Shown: positions 55,701 through 62,438 of the stretch, one piece after another
How positions within the stretch are numbered: position 1 is the stretch's first letter
How the letters are laid out: every line of letters begins with the position of its first letter
Origin: Bacteroidota bacterium
GTDB taxonomy: Bacteria; Bacteroidota; Bacteroidia; Bacteroidales; JAAUTT01
Direction of reading: 5' to 3'
NCBI GenBank assembly: GCA_020048915.1
Contig: JAIFLU010000033.1
Location: forward strand, 62,001-126,000
Length of the DNA stretch: 64,000 nt
Program-made: the position numbers and the translations under genes
The notes under the pieces: model-generated
Told to the model about the DNA's origin: nothing
Seen by the model: only the letters and a program-made list of their open reading frames with translations
Databases searched by the model: none

Positions 55701-55827
55701 AGTTTTGTGAACTTGATTTATATGCATCTGGTGGGTAATTGGTAATAAAGGGCGTGCCGGTTTGCTGTGCAAAAACCGGTATTTGCAAGCAAAACAGGAA
55801 TAAAATTATGCGTAGTTTGTTAATCAT
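52717..55827 (-). CDS. Sensor histidine kinase with propeller and Y_Y_Y domains, no receiver
   Basis: 1036 residues. Signal peptide ends PVFAQ. The periplasmic propeller (about 25-640) has WAIAQDKRGVMFFGNSNAVLEYDG and similar repeats. A Y_Y_Y domain (YSYRLLGSDTAWSAWV, GRYTFEVKAKNQYKVVG) precedes one membrane segment (AFLIYGVLAIAFIFLIVEY), a coiled coil (RTFEIQNQKEEILDQKNQLE), HisKA with ILAHDLRGPFNSLLGF, and HATPase_c (NLITNAIKFSRKGD, DTGVGMEQ, GTGLGLLL). Unlike the neighbour at 48.6 kb it stops after the ATPase domain, so it needs a separate response regulator, and none is in the window. It may modulate the HTCS or another PUL regulator. Confidence 0.92.
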   Translation of the reverse strand: MINKLRIILFLFCLQIPVFAQQTGTPFITNYPPDAYKSSSQNWAIAQDKRGVMFFGNSNAVLEYDGVTWRYIPMQNTVRSLAIDDSGSIFVGGNGDFGYLHPDSLGTYQYRSLKEKIPVKHHDFNDVWNIFVLGKQVFFQTFEKIFIYENKKIKVLSPENSFHLSFMVNHSFYVREAGKGLMIYKNDSLQLLEGGERFADEKIYAMLPYGQSEILIATRTQGILVYSPIHSQIYKPVGFEAVDNFLIQNMSYCGHELENGCYAIGTLAGGIIVFNSAGKIQTIYNTGSGLQDNSIRKLYQDNNRQLWAALNNGISLVQNNLPFQFFNEKNGLKGFPMCIYYFKNRLYVGTSEYLCVQNPDGTFETIPGTEGQNWQLYNANGTLLLAALKGLFEIKEKKAIPLANDYGFINFCPLNNKPGFLLSGIEAAKGLCLLEYHQKTWKLKNVIKGFAKFAYTVVQDKDGDVWVHTNPGLFRLKLNENMDSAISVMQYTTEHGLPPDYAVPCLLNSGELVFVTTKGIYRYNSTSGNFIKHPAFNMLAGTIYPFQQQKNGDIWFQEVMGNGIYEKGVLKYNNGKYQLYKQAFYKFNEYLNSHDHNFYSASDSVMFIGTVKGLLQYNPLQKVNYNIPFHTLIRKVIAKDSLVFGGATAEANDFEHIKGCDLPYRQNNLVFHYAAAFYEDVEKNLYSYRLLGSDTAWSAWVSDVKKEYTNLPEGRYTFEVKAKNQYKVVGKTAMYSFHILPPIYRTWWAFLIYGVLAIAFIFLIVEYNSTRLKRDKLKLEKIIEQRTFEIQNQKEEILDQKNQLEVANATKDKFFSILAHDLRGPFNSLLGFSELLVMEIQKGNQEKYSKYAGIIRQSVNDVFNLLENLLTWSRSQSKNITFNPQKSDLSLLVENCIKLLTNPANSKGITLKSNVPVNTWVNADEDMALTILRNLITNAIKFSRKGDLITVDAQPKDDWVTILVADTGVGMEQEVMSRLFMVGESIKTQGTAKEQGTGLGLLLCKEFVEYHQGKIWVESQLEVGSTFYFTLPLSKI

Positions 55828-55968
55828 TTTATGTAGTTGTTTTGTCTTTTAATTGTTTATTTTATATTGAGTCGTTGTATGGTAGTGCACTGCTGAAGAA
55901 TTTGTGGACGAAAAAAACAGATTGTCCTATAGATTTTAATTGATTGCTTTCAATCTTCCTGATTCCAC

Positions 55969-56520
55969 TTATTTTGATACTACGAAACATATGTCCTTAT
56001 ATTCAAAACAACCGTTAAAGGTCTCACTATTTTCTACCGGGAATGCAATTATTTTCTCATTTGTTCGAGAATATTGCAGAGTATATTCGAGTGACTGAAA
56101 ATAGAAATAACTGGTTGTCATGGCAATCGACCGTAAAATCCCCAACTTGATTTTTGAATCAGGAAGCAAATGTTTAATGTTAACATAGTTGGTATTCCCT
56201 ATTTTATCAAGAGACAGAAATCCGAATTCGTCAACAGCGGAAGCATAGATATTTCCGTTTCTGTCTTTTCTAAAATCATAGGGACGAACAAAATTATCTG
56301 AGTAAACATCGCGCCAAATAACTCCATCATACTCAATTAATTTATCTGATCCAAAACACATCACTCCCCGGTCGTCCTGAACAGAACAAGTTATTTGGGG
56401 ATTGCTTTTATATTCTTTAGGAGAATAGTTTCTTAAAATCGGATACCCAACTTCTAGTGAAAGAATTTGTGAAACATTATTCAGGATGAGTAAAATAAAA
56501 GTAAAGCATACTACTTTCAT
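55969..56520 (-). pseudogene. Truncated sensor: N-terminal propeller fragment only
   Basis: 183 residues with a signal peptide. The protein is homologous to the N-terminus of the downstream sensor (NYSPKEYKSNPQITCSVQDDRGVMCFGSDKLIEYDGVIWR against NYPPDAYKSSSQNWAIAQDKRGVMFFGNSNAVLEYDGVTWR) but ends after about two and a half blades. It has no Y_Y_Y, membrane or kinase domains, and its C-terminus (YKDICFVVSK) is abrupt. It is most likely the remnant of a tandem duplicate of the sensor gene. A secreted ligand-binding fragment that still interacts with the full sensor cannot be ruled out. Confidence 0.75.
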
Positions 56521-57087
56521 TAATCTTCCAGTTAATTATATTATTCATTATAAATTTAAAATATAAAATTGAAATAGCTAGAATTAGCTAGAAAAAAATA
56601 TAAGTTAAAATACTTGATTTCATCAATTATCCTCTTTCACACTAAGAAACTGGTAATTTCAACTCAGATAATTAATTATGAATACTAATTGATAGTAAAG
56701 AAGTTATATAGTAAAGGATACCTAATCCTTTGATGCTTTTTTGAAAAGCTTGAGGCTGTGAAAAAGTGGAATAAGTCTTCTACTCTAAATCATACCGTTG
56801 TATATCAGTTATTTGCCACATTAGGCGGAGTCGAAATATGATAATTAACTGACTATTTACATCGCTTCTGTTAAAAAAATGGTTAAATCTTTAAACAATA
56901 TCTAACCAAATCTTTTCATATTAATACTTAATTGGGAATAGCGTAAATCAGCTAGTCAAAATTTTAGATTGATGTGGTTGAGTTGGTAATACCTTAAAAA
57001 CATAGTTGATAACCGTCCAACCCAATAATTTATTGTAAATTGCATGCTTGTTTAGATTTTAAAATTTGTTTTATCAATTTAATAGTG
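56521..57087. other. Divergent intergenic region between two regulatory systems
   Basis: 567 bp of AT-rich sequence between the truncated sensor and the second sigma gene. It must hold the promoter of the plus-strand system. AAAATTTG at 57061-57068, 18 bp after TTG at 57040-57042, is a loose match to the Bacteroidota -7/-33 pattern, about 20 bp before the sigma ATG; this is weak evidence. A 35-codon open stretch without start (56734-56841) ends in a stop and reads like a protein tail (FEKLEAVKKWNKSS...), possibly a gene remnant. No complete gene is visible. Confidence 0.5.
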
Positions 57088-57687
57088 ATGCTGGTTGAAA
57101 TCTCTCAGGACTTATTAACAGAGCTAAAATCGGGAAACGAGAAAGCATTTACTATTTTATTTAACGGTTATTTTCAAAGGCTATGCCGGTTTGCGACAGG
57201 TTATGTCATCGATGGATCGGTGGCAAAAAACATTGTTCAGGATGTATTTCTTAAGCTTTGGGAAACAAGAAAAAATATTAGCGAAGGCAGCTCTATTGGG
57301 GGGTTGTTGTTGACAATGACAAAAAATAGTTGTCTTGATTATCTAAGACACAAACACATAGAAAGTAAATACCAGCAACAAATTCAGGACAACCAAAAAG
57401 AAATTGAGCTCAACTATTTTGCGTTAAAAAATTTGGAAATAGACCTGTTGAACCTCTCTGAAATTTCTGATATAATAGAACATACTATTAATTTATTGCC
57501 TCCGCAATGCCAACATGTCTTTAGGATGAGTCGGTTTCAGGATCTTTCAAATGCCGAAATCGCACAACAGCTCGACATCAGCGTAAAAGCTGTTGAAGCA
57601 AATATTACCCGAGCATTGAAAATTTTTCGTACCGAATTGAAAGACTATATCACCATCCTTTTTATTTTAAACATTCCTTTGATATAA
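57088..57687 (+). CDS. ECF sigma factor of the second PUL
   Basis: About 199 residues from the ATG at 57088 (MLVEISQDLL); the TTG 48 bases earlier in the ORF track adds residues unlike the family. Region 2 is FTILFNGYFQRLCRFATGYV, AKNIVQDVFLKLWETRKN and LTMTKNSCLDYLRHK. Region 4 is LLPPQCQHVFRMSRFQDLSNAEIAQQLDISVKAVEANITRALK. It ends in a short hydrophobic tail (ITILFILNIPLI), like the other sigma here. It turns on the following SusCD when its FecR partner releases it. First gene of the plus-strand unit, 74 bp ahead of fecR. Confidence 0.92.
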   Translation: MLVEISQDLLTELKSGNEKAFTILFNGYFQRLCRFATGYVIDGSVAKNIVQDVFLKLWETRKNISEGSSIGGLLLTMTKNSCLDYLRHKHIESKYQQQIQDNQKEIELNYFALKNLEIDLLNLSEISDIIEHTINLLPPQCQHVFRMSRFQDLSNAEIAQQLDISVKAVEANITRALKIFRTELKDYITILFILNIPLI

Positions 57688-57761
57688 TTTTCAATGCATA
57701 ATAATTTGTAAAAAAATACTTTTTCCAATATAGGGTTAGGGGAAAGTTAATCGTATTTATT

Positions 57762-58760
57762 ATGAAAGGGAGAATTATGGAAGAAGAAAAAATACTTCAG
57801 TTTATAAATAAAAAGGTGTCACCTGAGGAGCGTAAGGTAGTGCTGGAATGGATTTCAGCCGATTCTAATAACCGGGTAGAATATTACAGGATAAAAAATC
57901 TTTTATCTCTTATCGATTTTAATTCGGATGCACAAGCCAGCAAAGAAGAACTGGAAATCTTTAAAGAAGATATCAAGCGCAAAAAACTCAAAGTTTTAAG
58001 AAACAGGTTTTTATATATTGCAAAATATGCAGCGATTATCCTAATTGCAGTTTTGACCGGGCGCTTTTTAATAAATCCTTCTGTCCAAAGTCCAAACGAT
58101 AAATTGGTTTATAACGAAATTACCGTTCCTCCAGGTCAGTTTGCCCATGTAACATTATCTGACGGATCGGGCGTTTATATCAATGCTTGTTCAAAACTGA
58201 AGTATCCTGCTAAATTTGGCAATGACAATCGCAGGGTAATATTATCAGGGGAGGCTTATTTTACTGTGACTAAAGGTAAGAACCCATTTTTGGTGGAAGC
58301 TGGAAACAGGACTATAAAGGTATTAGGTACAAAATTTAATGTTCTGGCTTACCCAAACGACGATTCCTTTCAAACAACTCTGGAAGAAGGAAAAGTTACT
58401 TTATTTGACTCTAAAGGTGAAAGCTTGTATGAACTTAAACCCGGAGAGCAATACAATCTTCACACAAAAACGGGTAAGCAAGAGGTAAGAACTGTTAATA
58501 CCATAATCTACGATTCATGGAAAGACGGACTTTTTATTTTTGATCATGAAACGTTGAAAGGTTTGGCAAAACGTCTGGAGAGAGTATTTGCAGTGAGGAT
58601 AATTATTGAAAATGAGAAAATTAGTAATTACAGGTTTTCCGGCACAATTTCGCGAAATGTCCCATTTGAACAGGTACTAAAAATCATTCAGATTTCATCA
58701 CCAATTAAATATAAACTTAAAGAGCAAAACGGGACAATAATAGAAGCAAAACTATACTAA
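57762..58760 (+). CDS. FecR-family anti-sigma factor of the second PUL
   Basis: 332 residues from ATG 57762; an ATG at 57777 (MEEEKILQF), preceded by AAAGGGAG, is an equally good start. The cytoplasmic part is about 85 residues (VSPEERKVVLEWISADSNN), followed by one membrane segment (YAAIILIAVLTGRFLI). The FecR domain has VPPGQFAHVTLSDGSGVYINA, LSGEAYFTV, NPFLVEAGNRTIKVLGTKFNV and TLEEGKVTLF. The DUF4974 tail is FIFDHETLKGLAKRLERVFAVRI. It receives the loading signal from the STN domain of the SusC encoded next and frees the sigma factor. Its sequence is clearly different from the 27-kb FecR, so crosstalk is unlikely. Confidence 0.92.
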   Translation: MKGRIMEEEKILQFINKKVSPEERKVVLEWISADSNNRVEYYRIKNLLSLIDFNSDAQASKEELEIFKEDIKRKKLKVLRNRFLYIAKYAAIILIAVLTGRFLINPSVQSPNDKLVYNEITVPPGQFAHVTLSDGSGVYINACSKLKYPAKFGNDNRRVILSGEAYFTVTKGKNPFLVEAGNRTIKVLGTKFNVLAYPNDDSFQTTLEEGKVTLFDSKGESLYELKPGEQYNLHTKTGKQEVRTVNTIIYDSWKDGLFIFDHETLKGLAKRLERVFAVRIIIENEKISNYRFSGTISRNVPFEQVLKIIQISSPIKYKLKEQNGTIIEAKLY

Positions 58761-58796
58761 AGAAGAAAGGAGGTCATACTTTATTAATAAAAAAAT

Positions 58797-58827
58797 AAGG
58801 CAACAAAATTTGCGGTTTTGCTGCCTT
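58797..58827 (+). promoter_or_regulatory. Hairpin in the fecR-susC gap
   Basis: AAGGCAACAAAA (58797-58808) pairs with TTTTGCTGCCTT (58816-58827) with one mismatch and a 7-base loop, 78 bp before the susC ATG. No U-tract follows on the plus strand, so it is more likely an attenuator or mRNA-stabilising structure at the susC leader than a full terminator. Confidence 0.45.
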
Positions 58828-58904
58828 ACATAACATTAACTCTAATCCATAGCATCACTAGCTTAAAGGACTATGGACGAAGTCAAACTTTAAAACTCAA
58901 ATCT

Positions 58905-61900
58905 ATGAAAAAAAAACTACTAAAGTTTGGGCTTTATTATAAAAGCCTGAAGAAAATTTTAATGGTTATGAAACTACTCGTACTTATCATTACACTTACC
59001 ATTATCCAGGTTAATGCCTCAGTTTATTCCCAATCGACATTATTAAACCTGGACCTAAACAACAAAACTATTCGCGAAGCGCTTAGTTTGATGGAAAAAT
59101 CGTCGAAATTTAAGTTCTTCTTCAACGAAGATTTTATCAATGTCGATCAAACAGTTAGTTTAAAAGCTAACGAAAGTAAAGTAAATGATATCCTGGATAA
59201 ATTGCTGGAGGATACAGAAATAGGTTATCAGGTGCTCGAAAATAATATGATTGTTCTCACCAATAAAAGCCAAAAACAAGTACAAACCATTACTGGAACT
59301 GTAACTGATGTTACCTCAGGAGAACCTGTAGTTGGTGCAAATATTGTTGTTGATGGAACAACTAATGGCACTATTACCGACATTTCAGGTAACTTCAGTA
59401 TCGATGTCCCGAGAATCAATTCTGTTTTATTAGTTTCCTTTATCGGATATAATACAGAAAAGATTCAATTAAACGGACAGGTGTCCCTTAAAATTGCTTT
59501 AGTTCCCGATATTCAAAGCCTTCAGGAGGTTGTGGTTGTTGGGTATGGTACCAAACTCAAAGGTGAGCTAACTGGTTCGGTTGCAAAAATTAGCTCTGAG
59601 GCAATTTCTTCCCGTCCCATAACTGGAACCTTAAATGCCTTACAGGGTATTGTTCCCGGCGTTACAATTACCCGTAACAGCGGTCGACCAGGGCGCGAAA
59701 ATTACGATTTGAACATCCGCGGATTCTCTTCGATGAATGGGAATAAACCACTCATTCTTATTGATGGTATACCGGGAGATATCAATCTCATAAACCCGTC
59801 CGACATCGAAAATGTCACGGTATTGAAGGATGCTGCTGCCGCCATTTACGGTGCCCGTGCTGCCGATGGTGTAATGATTATCACTACTAAAAAGGGTAAA
59901 AAATCGGATAAAGTACAGGTGGACTATACAGGTAATTTTGGGGTAAAAAAACCGAGTTTTCTAAAGAAAATGGCTAATACCTACGATCTTGCTGCCTCTT
60001 TCAACGATGGACGAATCAACGATGGTGACCCATTGAAGTTCGACGACGGCGATTTTGTAAAAATAAAGGCAAACGACCCCGGTGTTGGCCCCGGTAAAAT
60101 GCTCTACCTCGAAAGTTATCCAATGTGGTATCAATCGCACGACCATTACGGCGAACTATTTGATAACGCCTTTTATCAGTCGCATAACATAAGCCTGTCA
60201 GGTGGTTCAGATAAGGTAACATACCTTATATCCGGAGGCTACATGAACGATAACGGCAATATAAAATTTGGCGAAAACAAGTCCGACAGATATAATATTC
60301 GCAGTAATACTCAATACATCATTTCCAAAAGGTTAAAAGCCGATGTCAGAGTAGGTTTCGACTATATGGATATTGCCGAACCTTCTCAAATAGATGATGC
60401 ATTGGGTATTGCCCTTACCAATTGGTCGTACGTACCTTTAAAAACCCCAAAGGGAAATTATTACTCCTACCAGGGATATTCCAATTCGCTCCAACGTTTG
60501 GAAGAGGCGGGAAAAAGAAGTACTCAGTTTTACAAGGTTAGTACGAATCTTAAACTCGATTATGAGATTATAAACGGGTTGACATTAACCGGTCAGGCTG
60601 GTTTTAACTTTGATAAATATGAGGATAACTCCTATTATAGAACCATTACCGAATATAACTGGGACGAATCGGTCAATGGAAAGAGAAACGACCCAAACTC
60701 TGCATATTATCTGGATAATACCTCTAAATACTCGAACCTCACAGCTTATGCCAATTATGTCAAAACACTTGGTAGCCATAATTTTGGATTAATGGCCGGG
60801 GCTTCCAAGGAAGGGTCGGATTTTAAACAGAAATATTTTGGAGCTCAGCGGTTTTCGAGTAACGAAATATTTCCACTGAGTCTTGCAGACCCTACATTAC
60901 TCAATACCGGGTCTAGCCGCTGGAGTTTTTCCGATTGGGCACTCATTTCATATTTCGGACGTTTCAATTATTCCTTTGGAGGTAGATATTATCTTGATGC
61001 TACTTTTAGAAAAGATGGAAGCTCGAAATTCGAAGAATCTAAACGTTGGAGTACAGTTTACCCAAGTATATCCGCAGCTTGGAATGTAGCTAATGAGAGT
61101 TTCTTTTCCAATAGTATTTCCAAGTCGATTGTTGATAACCTAAAGTTCCGTGCATCTTGGGGAAGAACAGGAAATCAGGATATTTCGGCTTTAGGCAATT
61201 ATGATTATATTCAATTGATTTCTATTACGGGTAGTTACCCAATGGATAATTTCAACCCTTCAAAAACTGCCAGCATGAGAGGTATGGCATCCAAAGAAAG
61301 AACATGGGAAACTATTGAAAATTACAATATTGGTGTAGATCTAGGGGTGCTTAAATCAAGACTAAACGCAACCTTCGACATTTATAAGAAAGTGAATAAC
61401 AATATGCTTGTAAGTGTTGTATTCCCTACTATACTTGGAGCCGAAGCTCCCACAACAAATGCTGGGAAACTTGATATTAAGGGGTGGGAAACTTCTCTTA
61501 ACTGGAAGGATAACATAGGCGATTTTCAATATAATTTTGGAGTGATAATCAATTATAACGAAAACAAGTTAACTGATCTACAGGGGCAGGATAACTTCAA
61601 TACCGGTTTAACATCCTTCAGGGAAGGCTATCCAATCAATTCTTATTATGGATTTAAGTCAGCCGGAATAATTAAAACTAAGGAACAGTTAAAAGAGTAT
61701 GGCGATAAGTTTGCAGGTAAGGGCGTTGTTCCTGCCATGAATTCTTCGCTGGATGGTTATAAAACAATCGGAGTTGGCGATCTTATGTATCAGGATCTCA
61801 ATGGCGATGGAAAGATTACGGTTTATGGTGATGATGGCAAAGAAGGTGATGCCGTTTTTCTTGGCAGCCGCTTACCAAAATATACCTATACCATTCAGGG

Positions 61901-62420
61901 CGGAGCTTCTTATAAGGGGCTGGATTTTAGCTTTATTCTTCAAGGCACAGGCGATAAATATACTTACAGAGGTGGCTGGGAGTCAGATAATAACTGGGCG
62001 AACTTTGGAGCTCCTTACACATGGCCATGGTTTCAGCCTTTTCAGTATTTTATGGGCAAAACCTTTACCGAAGGTGAAACAACTTACTATCCTGCAAATC
62101 CCGATGCAAAATATCCCCGCATTACCCATGCCGATAATATCAAGGCCAATAATTACAGATGTTCGGATGTGTGGGTTGAAAATACAAGGTATTTGCGTCT
62201 GAAAAACATTACACTTGGTTACACTTTGCCAAAAACAGTCCTGGGAAAAATGAAAATTGAAGGAATGAGAGTTTATATAAGCGGTCAGGACTTATTTGAA
62301 TTTGCCAAAGGTACTTGGGATGGAAACTTTGATCCGGAAGAAAGTGGTGTTGGAAACACTAATGAGAAGCAATATGCTTTTTATAGAACCATCTCATTAG
62401 GCGTGGACATTAAGTTTTAA
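58905..62420 (+). CDS. SusC/RagA TonB-dependent transporter with STN domain, second PUL
   Basis: About 1171 residues from the ATG at 58905 (MKKKLLKFGLYYKS). The ORF-track start adds 29 residues from an untranslated leader. A long n-region precedes the signal core (LLVLIITLTIIQVNAS) and cleavage near VYSQ. STN domain (LDLNNKTIREALSLMEKSSKFKFFF), CarboxypepD_reg-like (ITGTVTDVTSGEPVVGANIVV), plug (QEVVVVGYGTKLKGELTG, LNIRGFSS, LILIDGIPGD, AAIYGARAADGVMIITTKKG) and barrel ending SLGVDIKF. The VVVGYGT plug is the classical SusC type, unlike the VTALGIKR type at 23-27 kb, so it should carry a different glycan. Partner of the SusD that begins 18 bp later. Confidence 0.95.
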   Translation: MKKKLLKFGLYYKSLKKILMVMKLLVLIITLTIIQVNASVYSQSTLLNLDLNNKTIREALSLMEKSSKFKFFFNEDFINVDQTVSLKANESKVNDILDKLLEDTEIGYQVLENNMIVLTNKSQKQVQTITGTVTDVTSGEPVVGANIVVDGTTNGTITDISGNFSIDVPRINSVLLVSFIGYNTEKIQLNGQVSLKIALVPDIQSLQEVVVVGYGTKLKGELTGSVAKISSEAISSRPITGTLNALQGIVPGVTITRNSGRPGRENYDLNIRGFSSMNGNKPLILIDGIPGDINLINPSDIENVTVLKDAAAAIYGARAADGVMIITTKKGKKSDKVQVDYTGNFGVKKPSFLKKMANTYDLAASFNDGRINDGDPLKFDDGDFVKIKANDPGVGPGKMLYLESYPMWYQSHDHYGELFDNAFYQSHNISLSGGSDKVTYLISGGYMNDNGNIKFGENKSDRYNIRSNTQYIISKRLKADVRVGFDYMDIAEPSQIDDALGIALTNWSYVPLKTPKGNYYSYQGYSNSLQRLEEAGKRSTQFYKVSTNLKLDYEIINGLTLTGQAGFNFDKYEDNSYYRTITEYNWDESVNGKRNDPNSAYYLDNTSKYSNLTAYANYVKTLGSHNFGLMAGASKEGSDFKQKYFGAQRFSSNEIFPLSLADPTLLNTGSSRWSFSDWALISYFGRFNYSFGGRYYLDATFRKDGSSKFEESKRWSTVYPSISAAWNVANESFFSNSISKSIVDNLKFRASWGRTGNQDISALGNYDYIQLISITGSYPMDNFNPSKTASMRGMASKERTWETIENYNIGVDLGVLKSRLNATFDIYKKVNNNMLVSVVFPTILGAEAPTTNAGKLDIKGWETSLNWKDNIGDFQYNFGVIINYNENKLTDLQGQDNFNTGLTSFREGYPINSYYGFKSAGIIKTKEQLKEYGDKFAGKGVVPAMNSSLDGYKTIGVGDLMYQDLNGDGKITVYGDDGKEGDAVFLGSRLPKYTYTIQGGASYKGLDFSFILQGTGDKYTYRGGWESDNNWANFGAPYTWPWFQPFQYFMGKTFTEGETTYYPANPDAKYPRITHADNIKANNYRCSDVWVENTRYLRLKNITLGYTLPKTVLGKMKIEGMRVYISGQDLFEFAKGTWDGNFDPEESGVGNTNEKQYAFYRTISLGVDIKF

Positions 62421-62438
62421 TTCTTAAAAACTGATAGT

